NCBI GenBank assembly: GCA_036172665.1
Contig: CM069875.1
Span: 11,116,001 to 11,180,000 of the forward strand
Direction of reading: 5' to 3'
Length of the DNA: 64,000 nucleotides
Source of the DNA: Prosopocoilus inquinatus
Lineage: Eukaryota; Arthropoda; Insecta; Coleoptera; Lucanidae
Part shown: positions 24,658 to 36,956 of the stretch, in pieces
Position numbering within the stretch: position 1 is the first letter of the stretch
How the letters are laid out: every line of letters begins with the position of its first letter
Position numbers and translations under genes: made by a program
Notes under the pieces: model-generated
Told to the model about the DNA's origin: nothing
What the model saw: the letters and a program-made list of their open reading frames with translations, nothing else
Database searches by the model: none

Positions 24658-25073
24658 TTAGAAATGAGAGACCAGACCTAACCAATGGTCAGTGAATGTT
24701 TATTGTAACTCCGTCCTCAGATAATATTGTTTGTCTATAATATTTAAACTAAAAAAAAGACTAGCCAACAAAACATCATTTTGTAATGCAAGTTAATAAC
24801 ATCGTAAATGAGTCCTGAAAAGAAATTATTTTTGCAATGAAACCAATATATAACGTAAATAAAACGAACACCTTACTCGACAGTTGACACAAAGCATGAC
24901 ACTAGTGATAGTACTATTTGCAATAAAGCTAAGGTACGACATGCGTTTAAAAAAATAATTTGTTTGCAACGCCAATGCCAAAACTTAAAAAAAAAAACTT
25001 AGTGTTATTCGACTTTTTCGATCATCCGGCCTGAATTCTGGCCAAATTAAGTCGGAAACTCGAGAGTCTATTG

Positions 25074-28000
25074 TACTTGCGTTTGCGTGTAATACGCAAT
25101 TGTAATACGCAATGTTGCAATTATTTATTGCCGTCAACTAAAATTGCTGTAAAGCGGCCTTAAGATTTGATATAAAGTCTAGCACAAAGATTTTATTTCA
25201 AATGTTGTGCGGTATCAAGCGAAGAATTTTTAGAGAAAAATGCAATGAAAACTGGAGCATTTCACTAAAATAAGATTCAGTACAACTGAAAGTGCTCGGA
25301 AGTTAAAAATATTATATTTAAATAGAACGTTATTGCCTGAATCACCGTGTACAGTAGTTCAAATCATGTCATCGTTTAAATAATAAGATCGTGAATGAAC
25401 TAAAAAACTGTGTGGCACTTAACAATGAATATTTAAAATATTTTGTTACTGAAACGAACCGGTAATGATTATTTTAATGGTGGTGATTAGAATTTTTTTT
25501 TTTTTAAATTGAACAGATAATTAAACCGCTTACTCCTGAGTCAAGGACTCCATGTTTTTCAAAATAAATAATACTTCCAAATATTTAGGATTTAACTGTT
25601 ATTATATCAGTAATATTCTCCACCTGCATAAATAAACCGTAATATGAAACGTAGATCGTGGTCATAAATTTTTTCTTCTGTACACAAAAGCCCAAATTAA
25701 AACAGTCTTAATTAATTGCTTGTTAATTAACGTGTTATTCTAATAGTCTGCATAAATCTTAGCGATGCAAAAACAAGTTTCAACTCACTCAGTTTTTGGT
25801 GAAGAAGTCATCGTCCGCATCTTTTTCAGAATAACACACACACTAAATACACACTTGATTCAGAGCGTGACTTTTTTCTATTAGTAGGAGTTCTAGCATA
25901 TATTACATGTGAAACAGAACTGTATGTAATCTTGACCTTTCGCGTTGCATTATGACTGTGTGTTTATGTGTGCATCGTCAATCAACAAGTGAGTGACTGT
26001 ATTGGATCAAAACAAAACAAAAATAGTGTTTAATGGGCTTAACACATTGACCCAAATCTTATCAATTTCACTTGTTTTATTATTCCGATATCATTTCCGA
26101 AGATGTGTCAGCATTAAGCAGCATACCAGGCATGAATTTGTAATTGGACATAAAAGTTTACGGTCCTGCATTTTTATAGAAATTTGTGACCCAGTTGCAA
26201 CTTCAAAAAATAAGATCCTGAACTTTCTTTAAAATTAGTACTTTTTAACTAAGGAAAAGCTCAGTTAATTTAAGGAGAGGCCGAAAGACGTCTTACTGAA
26301 TTTAAACTTCTGTTGAAGGAATCTTCGGGGAAAAATTAAGTTTATTCAGCTTTTGCTGAAAAATCAAAATACAAACATATAATATAATTGAGGAAATTCA
26401 CTTCACAAAGCATTGACATAAATTTGGGTTTAAAAAAAATAAAGTGTTACAATTTACGGGTTTGGAAAACGTAAACCTTGAAGGATAATACGAGGACCAA
26501 GTGAAAAATAAATTCATTCTTTCATTATCTGCAAATACACTGCTTTTTGAAATATTATTCTGAAAATTTTACAATACATATAAAATAGTGACTAACAAAG
26601 TATTCCATTTTCTGAAATTATTTATAATAGTCCGATAAACAATCCCAGATAACAAGGAACGTTTCAGAAATATTTGTTGTTACGTGGGATAAGATTCAGG
26701 CTCAACTAGAAACTTGAAATTTTTGCTTGAATTTATCTAAAGTATATAAAATTTAAGATTTCTTGTGTATTACTTAATAAATAACATCAATAAACGATTT
26801 TTTTCCTCGTACATAATACAGAACAGAACAGAAAATAATCAAAAACGTAAGTTTCGCGAACTCTTCTGTTTACCATTGGAGTAACGAAACACGCTCTTAG
26901 ATATTAGATAACACTGACGGAAATAAAATGTCTGAAATTTGGGCATGTTCTTTATTTCCACCAAATTTGTGATTGAAATCATCACTGCTGGGACTTGATG
27001 CAGTGACATCATCTACTGATGGATACAACAGATTAGGAATAAAGAACGCTTTGCGTTTAACTAAACTTTCTAACCTCAAAAGAGGAGATATTTTATTTAC
27101 GTTCTTAAAATCATTGATTATGTGATCCAACTCTTGCATTGGAATAAACACGATATTCATACTAATATAATTTCCAATTAATTTTATGTTCATTCTGCAC
27201 TTTCTAGACTTTTAACTCCTTTACACTCCTACTTCTTTATACAGACTCTCAATTTTTCGAGCCTAAGCATGGGAATCTCACTTGTTTTAAGAGATACCAG
27301 GTCGATCAAAGTAGGAAAAACTTAACTTATTCCTTTTTATTTTGAATATTTTGAGGAATAACGAACATTTTTCATATTCGTTTTTATTTTTTATATCAAA
27401 AACCGATAAAGCTTCACATTTAAAAGTTACACATCTTTATAGCACTTTTTTAGAGATAATCTAAATCTGTCATTAGATTTGCCCGAGCTATCAAAGTTGT
27501 AGAGATACGATGGAGTTTATAAGAAAAAGTCTATCTTTTTCTTGTAGACGCCATCTTGGCTTTTTATATTTCTAAATAAAGATTTTTTTGTCCGATTCTA
27601 ACAGTGTAGCATACACTATGTTGAATTTTACTTTTTGGCCGAACTTTCTGTTTTTTTAATTTTTACGAAGAGTCCTGTAGTGATGAGCATAATCGAGATA
27701 TTTCAATAATCGATAATTAGTAATCGAGATATTTTAATACTCGACTAATATTATTGTTAAAATTAGTAGTATCAATTACTAATTATTACAAAATAGAACG
27801 TAAACGTACTGATACTACTAACTACTAACTGTAACCGTCAATAATTTAATCGATATCGTTAATATATTTGTAAAAATGTTCAAAAGAACGAATGCCCGTC
27901 GGTCAATTATGTAGCAGTTTGTTAAGAAAAGCGCGGGTTCGAAGTCGGTTACATAAAAACAATTAATATACTGTGGTAACACAATTAATTTAAAAGAACT

Positions 28001-29874
28001 CAAGCAGTCTCGCTTGCTTCTTTCATTGTTAGAGAAAACGAAACGCTGTGAATTTTCTTAGTAGTACTAATACTTACCTACTAATATTAGTAGTACTAAT
28101 TTTCGTAATTCGATTGTAGCATCTCGATTATAATTCTATACGCTTAAAAACCACTTAATTTTTTAGACTCCTAATATTTTAATGGTAAATAACACCCACC
28201 GTAAGTGCAAAATATTATTTCGAAAGCAGCAGCCTAGAACACTCAAGTTCTATTACAGGGTCTGTTTAGTTTGAAAAATAGCAAATCAAAAAGAAAATAA
28301 TTTGGCTTTCTCTCCGTTCTCTCTGTTCATACTTTAACGGTGATACTACTGGCATAAAAGTCGAATTTTATATCTTATGAATATTAACGTAAAGAGATTA
28401 TTCAGGGAAATTCATGAAAACGAACTGGTAAGATGTTGGCTTCTAAGTTCAGAACTTGAAATGTTATGATTGTTCATAAAACCTGCTAACTCTGGTTATT
28501 CTCACAACGTGGAAGCGTCTATTTACTCAACAGCGCACCGTCGAGCTGTAAACAAGGAACAGAGAGCCGTTTATGTGCCGGCTTAATTCGGTGTAATTAG
28601 TAATTATCGATTGCGGAAAATGAGAAGTAAACATTCGCAATCAAGTATCACAGCTTAAGGATACCGAATACCTGAACACTGCAGCCCACTGTGTCTAATT
28701 TTTATGCTTTCTAATTAATTCGGTATAAGTTAAACTACAAGACTACAAGCGAACGTAAAAAGAGCAACTGGCTAGAGTCGCGTAGTTTTTTACCTGATAC
28801 AACTTGCTGACATCGCCTTAATTAATCGTGAAAGAGAAAGGTCACATCGTACTAAAAGGAGACTTCTTGATTCATAACATTGATTTCACATAACACGCAC
28901 ATTTTATGAACTTCTGTGATGAAACAAAACTCCAAAGGTATAATAAAGCCTTTTTTTCTACGACCCTTTATGAAGTCATTCTATTGTCAACGAATACTTC
29001 CAGCGAAAGTTTGATTCTCGTAAGAAAAATCTCATAACGCTAACTTTCCTCTCTAGAGACGAAAATAAATCCTAACCGTCTAGTTACCTGCTGTCGCTGT
29101 ATGGCGTCATCATAAAATGTCAGTGTGTGCTGTTCATCGAACCTTTATCATGATTTCTGATTCAGACAATGATTTAGATCTTCCTAATACTCCACGAGAA
29201 ATAGTAAGTCAGGTCATAGAAAAAGTATAGTGTTAAACTCGTCGTAACTGTTCTTTCGCTCAAAGAATGTCACTTTTGTCACTTGTTCAACAATATACTA
29301 TTGTTCACAGCATTCCATATCTATGTGTGCCATGAAAGTCTAGTCAAAGTGTGGTACTTCATGTATATTCATGTATGTAGCTAAATTTTGACAATGAATG
29401 TTACGTCGATTTAGATTTTAAAGTTACTACGAATTAGGCAATGTTGTAATAACAAGTGTTCATTTCAAAATCCGATAGCATTGCCTGTGAAAATATTTTG
29501 TTTCGAAAAACGTTTGTTGCGGTGTTAAAACCGATATTTAAATCACAGATTACTAGATAGATGCGAAGGCTCAGGGCGACACCTTTTATGTTACGCGGCA
29601 AAATTCCGTAACCTTCAGCCATTATTATTGTATTTGATAAAGTTGGAAGTTGGAAAACTGCGGCGTATTGTTGCTTTAATACATTAATGCAACTGTTATC
29701 AATTTGCGGCGAATAAAGATAGGTAATGAAAATAACGTGAAATCATTTTATTAACAATCCACTGTATTTCCCAACTTCACACTATCTGATTAATATATCA
29801 CCAAAAGAATGGCGGCGTGAGAAATGGCCGGAATGCCAACCTTCCCATCTACCGCGTGGAAAGTTTCAAACCCG
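25074..29874. other. No convincing gene; possible hAT-like remnant at 27677-28135
   Basis: Mostly AT-rich. At 27677-28135, TAGTGATGAGCATAATCGAG at one side and ATCTCGATTATAATTCTA at the other are inverted, with AGTAGTACTAAT-type runs between. This looks like a decayed hAT-like MITE, but no 8-bp duplication was found. 29440-29540 is a small copy of the 23024-23110 repeat. Confidence 0.35.
26897..27193 (-). CDS. Unrecognised 98-codon open frame
   Basis: The frame runs from ATG at 27193 to a stop at 26897. Its composition is ordinary for a protein: mixed hydrophobic residues, then a Ser/Asp-rich stretch and a tail ending PSVLSNI. It has no signal peptide, cysteine pattern or family motif. It lies alone in AT-rich sequence, so it could be a terminal exon, a transposon remnant or chance. 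I report it because it is the longest non-repetitive frame in this 5-kb stretch. Confidence 0.2.
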   Translation of the reverse strand: MNIKLIGNYISMNIVFIPMQELDHIINDFKNVNKISPLLRLESLVKRKAFFIPNLLYPSVDDVTASSPSSDDFNHKFGGNKEHAQISDILFPSVLSNI

Positions 29875-30685
29875 AACATAGTAAAGATCCATTGAGAACT
29901 ACGTCTCTGTAGATTACTGCTCGCCATTAAAAGATATAAAAATGGTAATGGCATTAAATGAAAGATAAAATTAAGGCCAATGTTACCGTGTTAAAATTAT
30001 TCTTATTGTGTTCATACTTTTGAAATAGAAATTAAATTTTTAAATTTCAAATGAAAAATGTAGTCGCCTTAGTATGTCAGATTTGAAGTTTGCAATTCAA
30101 CAACCAGAATTTTGTACAGTATGTTTCTTATTCAAAATAAAATTACATTTATCTGTGTAGCATACTGACGATAAAAAGCTGTTAAGATTTATTTCTTTGC
30201 TCCTGCATTGCTTCACAAAATACTTTCGTACTATTCTTGTTAATTTCAATACAATGTTGATGGCAACTGGACTTGTGAAATTGATGTTTTTTTTAATATT
30301 CTTTACAGTTGTGTGTTACTTGTTCTTGAACAGTGTGAAACTTATTTAATTCTCAGTACAACTGAATTTAAAACTGATTTAGTATCGACATGTGTCGGCT
30401 TTGATTGCCCATGACATCATTTCAAGTTTATTGATAGTATCAGAAACAACAGTATTTTTGTATACAATGACGTAGAATACAATTGTCATTCTAATAAAGA
30501 AAGAATTGTTGTAACTTAAACGACAAGAGTACCTGCCTATTATTTGCTCTGTATAATCATTCATAATACTTTTTGATTGACGTATAAATTATTTTCCATT
30601 AATTGAAACAACTGAAAGTTTAAAACCTGACATAGGTGACTACATTTTTCATTTAAAATTTCAAAATTTTATTTATATTTCTAAA

Positions 30686-30918
30686 CATATAAAATAGCGA
30701 CATCTTACTATCGCGATAGTAAGTTGTCGCTATTTTATATGTTCATCATTCTTACATCGCTTTTGCGAATAAATTGGGCAAGTCGTTTTTGGTCTGCAGT
30801 GGGAATGTCGAGCTACGTTTCTGCTGAAGAAGCCCCAAGCAGGGCTGAAACAGCTGTCCAGAGGCTGCTCGAGGTTCTCACTGCAATCAAACACGATTTG
30901 CACAAAATTTTTCTAAAA
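30686..30918 (+). mobile_element. Hammerhead-ribozyme retroelement, copy A
   Basis: This 233-bp insertion is flanked by an exact 12-bp repeat, TATATTTCTAAA (30674-30685 and 30919-30930). It begins with an inverted snap-back of about 27 bp (ATAAAATAGCGACATC against its complement), then runs plus-strand through one ribozyme to the end CACAAAATTTTTCTAAAA. The 70-codon frame across it is the translated ribozyme, not a gene. Confidence 0.85.
30810..30870 (+). ncRNA. Type-I hammerhead ribozyme, copy A
   Basis: The core CUGAAGA lies at 30824-30830. Helix II AGCCC/GGGCU (30831-30835 and 30842-30846) has loop CAAGCA, followed by GAAA at 30847-30850. Helix III is the palindrome CAGCUG, and predicted cleavage is after GUC at 30858. 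Helix I is UUUCUG with CAGAGG (one wobble), then an internal loop and an outer GAGC/GCUC pair. Such a minimal palindromic helix III usually works as a dimer. Confidence 0.88.
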
Positions 30919-31083
30919 TATATTTCTAAAGTATGAATATTTAGGAATAATTTTAACACCATAATATTGTCCATAATTTTCTCTTTTGTTTAATACCGCT
31001 GCCATTTTTGTATCTTTAAAGGGCGAGAAGCAATTCACAGAAACATAGTTTTCAATACAAGTTTGCTATGTAGTAATCCGTGT

Positions 31084-31850
31084 TTAAATGCATTTGAATC
31101 CATAGATTACATTATTTGCCGCGCACGTGCAGAGCCCGTTTCGAATCCGTGCATTGCACGCCGCTTGTAGGGTGAGCTTTAACCGATCCTTTAAAAAAAA
31201 GCCGAGTTATCCGATCCAGACGTAAAAATCGCGTTTTAGTAAACAATTAAAATATATTTAACGATATAACTTTACGTCAATTTAATGTGGAAGGGAGTGA
31301 CATCTATTTCTCATAGAAACGTTCGTGTATTGTTTCTTGGTTATTTTAATTTTCTTAACTTCAGTTAGAGATGTCTTTAATCATGAAATGAGAGTATGGA
31401 ATGAGTGTTCATTTCCAAATCCGGTAGCATTACCTGTGAAAATCTTGTTTCGAGAAATGTTTGTCGCAGTGTTAAAATTGGACGTAACCCAACTTTAAAA
31501 TGTCATCATAATATAAATCGTATCTAGAAGAATGTAAATTACAACTCAGTTACAAATTAAATAATTTTTGTACATAAGAAGTTTCCTGTCTGAGATCACC
31601 GGGCAGCAATTCTTGTGCCAATGTCATGCATCTTCAGGTAATAATTTGTGGCACCTTCCAACAGGAAACTCAAACTAGTCAAATTAATAGTGATAACGAC
31701 CGAATAGAGATGTAAGGAGCAGGAGGAAAACACCTTACTCGACAGTTGACAGGAGGCATGACACTAGTGACAGTTGTAATGCTTGTTAAGCTACAACATG
31801 CGTTTAAAAAACATTTTTTTGCTTTGTTTTCAACGCCAATGATACCGGAA
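31084..31850 (+). repeat. Dispersed repeat, internally deleted copy
   Basis: Same orientation as 22465-25000, lacking the MITE at 22661-22898 and the block 23361-24865. The deletion junction is near 31720 (GTAAGGAGC next to AGGAGGAAAAC). Confidence 0.7.
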
Positions 31851-32191
31851 AATGAAATGAATACTTTTTAATTCCTTTTTATCACGATGTGTTTACGTCC
31901 AAATTTGCATAATTGACAACACTGGTTAATTAGTCTGACTTGAAATGTCATAATCACTTAATGTAATAAGTTTCCCTAACTTAAAATGAGAGCCAACCGA
32001 TGAATTTAAAATCTGCGATTACAAATAAATAAGGAATCGTTATATCTTCGCACTGTTTCTTTTCCAACCATTTCTTGGATTAATAATTATTTCACTTTAT
32101 TAAATAGACCGCATTTAATGGTACGAAAATCCAATATGGCGGTGGTAAGAAAAAATAAAGTTGATAATCAGAACGAGATGAAACACTTTAA

Positions 32192-32317
32192 GGCGCGTTC
32201 TTTCACCTCTATATAAATTTATCTTCTAGTTAAGATCCTGGGAAACTATTATCGACACAATGGTTTCCAAGGATATTACCTAGCAGATAATTTTATCAAG
32301 CGGTGGAAAGACCGGGC
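32192..32317. mobile_element. TTAA-flanked palindromic MITE, 126 bp
   Basis: TTAA precedes GGCGCGTTCTTTCACC and follows GGTGGAAAGACCGGGC. Inner blocks around ACAATGGTTTCCAAGGATAT match the MITEs at 57697-57919, so it belongs to that family. Confidence 0.65.
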
Positions 32318-32329
32318 TTAAATATAATA

Positions 32330-33425
32330 ATGATATTCAACACCTCAAAAAAGTAAAATGTAAATTGTGTTAATCTTGTAATTCCTATAATAATAATTTC
32401 TGAAAAAAGAAAATAAAATTTTTAGGTTTTCGTAAAAGTTTCAGAAACTACAAATAGCAGATCTTTCTAAACAAGTCAGCACTAAAATACACAACTTTGC
32501 CCTAATTTAACCGACTTCGTTCCTCTTATCGTTTCCGAAATCGTATTGGTAAGCTTCGAATTTGAAACAGCCTGTACCGTTAAATTCAATTCTTTCAACA
32601 ATTTCCCAACATTCTGCGTAAAGATAAAATAGGTTTAAAATTATCAAAAATTTAAATAATTTTTATTTTGTTTCTATTTTCATTTTCTTTGTTTTAAGCC
32701 TGTTTTACATTATCATTTCACTTTGATTTTATCAGGTCACGACAGCCGAAAGCTTTGCTATTGAAATACATTCTCGTAGTTTGTTTAAAATTACGAAAAG
32801 GGTACCTATATTATATTATTCTCTATACTAGTTAACTCAGAAAGTCGTACTTTCTTGAGCAATCTTATTACGTAGAGCAAATCTAGATGTTTATTTTTAG
32901 ACGTCCCCTTCTATACAGGAGAATTAATTAAAAGTCGACGGTATATTTCTTGCGCGCGAGAACTTTTCCGACTTGGTTCGTAGTCTTCGAAGAATCAATA
33001 AAAGGAAATAATGATTTGTGCTGACTTTAATCTGCGGATTAACGAGTTCTAAATATAATCGCACGGGTAAATAAACTATCGAATGCTACTGGTTTTCTAT
33101 TAATTACACGTATTAAACGGCTTCACGAGACAAACTTCCTGGCGCCACCTTGTGTCTTGTAAATTACATAAATGTATGTAATTCTAATTAAACAGATGAT
33201 CAGCAGCGTGATGTTGTAAGTCAAAGACGTGTCGAGATAAAGCCTCGCCGGGCGCCATTGTAAAAGTGCGTCCAACCAAGGTCTGAATAAACAACTTTAC
33301 GTTCTCCACTTTTCATTTATGATATAAATATTAGAGCCGTATCACATGGTATTAATTTTTGTATAAAATGTTTTAAAAATGGAGAGAGAAGTATCGATCA
33401 AGCAATAAACATTCAATACGCTAGC

Positions 33426-33460
<35 letters not shown>

Positions 33461-34525
33461 TTTATAATATTTTTACCAAAAAATTAACATTGTGTCCTGT
33501 CATAATAAGCATCGAAGAACACTGCTAGGAATTAAGTTGTACCACTGTTTACCATGGAACTCCGTAATTAATTAAATCCTTCTTCGACTTTCATTATTTG
33601 AACATTTCATGAATTGCCATCACGATTAAAATTAAGCTTAAAATTTCGATAGCGCAATCGAGATACTTTGCAACGTTTATTGTTAATATTATACGGATTT
33701 ATTAATTTATGCAATCAAGTAACCTCGTGTAAAAGTATGCTCACTTTCGTTTTCTTGGAATTCTTTATGATTTCTGTTTAAAATTGATTTATCTCGGGTA
33801 TTTTCATGGAACTAATGTCGACCAAATTAATTGCGAAGCAAATGCTCAGAATTTGGATTACCTGGGAATAAAGCTAGTGACATTCCAAACGGACAAGAGC
33901 GTCCTAAAACACATGAATTTTGTAAAAACTATTAAATTCTAATGGGAAACTGATGAATTTAGCAAATTCTAATGGGAAACTGAAAAATTTAGAAAATTTA
34001 TTAAATGCACAGATCTACTTAATATTTCCCCATGCGATCTTTATCAATTCTCTTTTGAAGTCGATTTCATTTTTATACTTCCTTAAGATTTAAAAGATAA
34101 AGCTTTAGACCAATACAAGTTGATATGGTAGAAATAGAATTTAACGAGCCATTCGAGTGTGTTAAAATATACAGAGCGTTTCATTTAAAGTTTTTGAGAA
34201 ATTTAAACTTTTAAGTTTCAATTGTTTCTATGCAAACGTACATAAAAAATGTTGGTACTACTCATAGAGATTATTCTACACGATATTTATAATTACACTA
34301 TAGATATTTCTTTTAGTCGCTGCTTATGAATAAAATACCGGTACATTGTAGCTCTTTAATTCAATTGAATAGTTGTAGATTGCTAAGCTTCGATTTGGGG
34401 CTATAGTTGCTGAATAAAAAATGCTTATTTTTAAGAGATCTATTGAAATCTGCAATAAAAATTGGTATATTCCATTTAAAAAAGTATAAGTTTGGCAGAT
34501 AATTCACTTACGGAACATGCTGTAC
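32330..34525. other. No gene; short simple repeats
   Basis: AT-rich sequence. A (CT)n(CA)n tract lies at 33426-33460, and a 28-bp direct duplication (containing AAATTCTAATGGGAAACTGA) lies at about 33933-33985. Confidence 0.6.
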
Positions 34526-36825
34526 AATAAATTTTCTGATATAGGACTCATTATAAGCGATAATTTTTGTGTAAGAAATTTTCTTTTATAATTAATAGTT
34601 AAGGCGCTAATGAAAAAATCGATACCAATGACCAACCCTGTCTCAAACCTCTGAAAGTCCAAAAATGCTTCTTTAAATTCATTTTATCAAGAAAAGGTCT
34701 TAACAAAAGTTATGTAGGTTTTCATTCCGCATAGTCTAAAATTATTTCCAAATATACAGGTTGTTCATATAATAAGTTACAAACCTAACTTATTATTTTT
34801 CAAATGGAACAACATATATTTATTGCAGTTTCGGTTAGCCCTTAAAGAAGCGATAAAAATGATATGACATTATATTTACTTATTTTTAGTATTTACCGAG
34901 TTATTTTTTATGCAGAAAATGCGTCATGTTTGATCGTCTGCCAAATTCTCAATTTTTAATGATACGACAATCAACCTTGCACCAAAATATTTCTATGCCT
35001 CTCTACTTTTACCGTATTAATTATTTTTAAAAACCTAGCGATTATCAACAACAATACGATTCAGTTCGCGTATTGTAAAATGAGTCATTTTTTTCAAATG
35101 GAACAACCTGAATATTATAGTATATTTGGAAAGTGCTTTCTAGGAGCTTTCTAACCATCATATTTTATGGTCTGAAGATTGATAACTTGTGAGTTATTAT
35201 CACTTCTGTGTAATCAACTTAAGAAACGTGCTGTATAATATTTTTATTTGTCTCAGAAATATTTTATATTTACATTTATCCAAACACATTATTTTTGTTC
35301 CAATTAACAATTTCTTTATCATTGTTTTAGCGGTATATGGAATATACCGCTAAAACAAACAAAAATATGGAATAAATATAGGAACTGAACGATTTTCATA
35401 TGAAAGAAACAAATTGAATCTTGACATTTTTACACATTAACTAAGAAAAAGCAAAATGTCTCTAGTCACAAATAGGTTTAACAAATCATAAAATTTACGC
35501 TATTGAAAAAAATTTAAAAGAAACTTTGCCATATTGCTAAACACGCTTTTTCTTCTCTTTGCATGTGCCGAGTACGTCTGCATACCCTTGTTTCTTTACA
35601 TATCCCCATAAACCAAGAATAGTACAGATGAAAGCAGTTTAGTAATAGTTTTTTGAAATTTATTTCATACTAATATTAGATTATATCTTTTTATGCGTAT
35701 TTCAATAGGTACGCTGCCATTTTCAATCCCACACACGTACACTCTTTGGTTGGTATGAGCCAGAGGATATTCTCATTGAATCTCCAATAGAATTGAAGAT
35801 AGTAGCGTGGCTGTCGAAATACGTATCTACGATTATAAACACATTTTGATAAAAGAACATTTTTCTCGTTTGTTTACTCATATCTCCACAAAAGAAGTCG
35901 AGAGACAAATCTGGTAACCATGGAGACCACTTCAAAGCATTACCACGTTCTATCCAGAGATTATTCAACCGATTCATAATGTGTTCTCACATGACAGGAA
36001 TTACCTGAAAAAAATCGTTCAGTTCCTGAATTTATTTATTTATTTTTATTTAATTCACTAAAAGTACGATGAATTGTATAGATAAATATTATAAATGATT
36101 CTGAGATGAATAAAAATATTTTACAGCACGTTCCTTAAGTCGATTATAGAGAAGTATAATAACTCATAAGTTATAAACTTAAGACCATAGAATTTGATAT
36201 GGTTGGAAAGCTCGTAGAAAGCACTATCCAAATATACTATAATATCCAGGAGTTCCATTTGAGAAAAATGATAAATTTTACAATACGCGAACTGAAGTAG
36301 CTGTGTTGTTGATAGTGGCTATGTTTTTAAAAATGATGAATATTGTAAAAGTAAAGAGATTTAGAAATATTTTGGTTCAAGGTTGTTGTCGTATCACTAA
36401 AATTGACAATTTGGCAGACGATCAAACATGACCCATTTATTCCATAAAATTAAAAATAATTCGGTAAATAATAAAAATAACTAAGTATGATGTTATTTCA
36501 TTTTATCGTCTCTTCAAAGGCTAACCGAAATAAAATATATAGTGTTCTATTTAAAAACTAATAAGTTAGGTTTGTAACTTATTAAATGAGCAACCTGTAT
36601 ATTTGAAAATAATTTTAGATTATGCGGAATGAAAACCTACATAACTTTTGTGAAGACCTTTTCTTGATAAAATGAGTTTAAAGAGGCATTTTTGGACTTT
36701 TTCAGAGGTTTGAGACAGGGTTGGTCATTGGTATCGATTTTTTCATTATTAACTATTAATTATAAAAGAAAATTTCTTATACAAAAATAAATAATGAGTC
36801 CTATACGCTGTATGTATGTATTGTT
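34526..36825 (-). mobile_element. DNA transposon with very long TIRs (about 800 bp)
   Basis: The left arm (34526 to about 35405) and right arm (about 36005-36825) are inverted copies. Shared blocks include AGAAATTTTCTTTTATAATT, TACAGGTTGTTCAT, GACGATCAAACATGA-type and ACAATACGCGAACTGAA-type stretches. The unpaired middle of about 0.6 kb carries a transposase remnant on the minus strand. A separate 37-bp perfect hairpin (TTTTAGCGGTATAT and its complement) sits in the left arm at 35322-35358. Confidence 0.75.
35723..35977 (-). pseudogene. Mariner-superfamily transposase remnant
   Basis: The frame includes RWIERGN-like and SPWLPDLSLDFF stretches, which resemble the third catalytic block (WPxRSPDLxPLDFxLWG) of a mariner-superfamily DDE transposase common in insects. 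The catalytic Asp is retained but the surrounding residues are degraded, for example LSLDFFCGD. About 85 codons survive between the long TIRs, much less than the usual 330-350. The start is an internal Met. The pseudogene most likely belonged to the element that surrounds it. Confidence 0.5.
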
Positions 36826-36956
36826 TGTTTTTAGGTAGATGTTTTTCATGTAGAAAATACAGTTTACTTGGTATTTCTGTGTGTCTGATGGGCGAATGAA
36901 ACACATGTAATACTTTACACTCCTTATCTCGTTACCGTGCCGGTAATTATTAGTAA

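Larger units (their letters stand above)
22465..25000 (+). repeat. Dispersed repeat, long copy
   Basis: From the centre of the palindromic MITE rightward, this sequence recurs at 31084-31850 in the same orientation. The blocks 22465-22660, 22899-23360 and 24866-24960 match closely. The block 23361-24865, including the GC-rich island, is absent from the other copy. A third small piece recurs at 29440-29540. Minus-strand frames around 23330-23200 hint at decayed coding sequence but are not identifiable. Confidence 0.7.
21797..25073. mobile_element. Pogo/Tigger-like TIR frame, 3.3 kb, with nested insertions
   Basis: The left end CAGTAGACTCCCGACTCTCG and the inverted right end (CAATAGACTCTCGAG on the minus strand, 25073 back) resemble pogo/Tigger-type termini. 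TA follows the right end. The inside holds a Harbinger-like element, two palindromic MITEs and a GC-rich island. I could not find an intact pogo transposase. Internal sequence from 22465 onward recurs at 31084-31850. Confidence 0.5.
29875..31080. mobile_element. Foldback TIR element, interrupted by the ribozyme repeat
   Basis: The left arm, about 29875-30100, is matched inverted by 30600-30685 plus 30931-31080. Shared blocks include GAAAAATGTAGTC, GTATGAA and AATAATTTTAAC. The right arm is broken exactly at 30686-30918 by the ribozyme element. The left arm therefore shows what the right arm looked like before insertion. The middle 30100-30600 is non-coding. Confidence 0.7.

Noticed and set aside
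29150..29230. Short acidic frame (MISDSDNDLDLPNTPREI) followed by a GTAAGT donor-like site
   Set aside because: It could be a first exon, but only 27 codons are open and no partner exon was found downstream. Too little to call.
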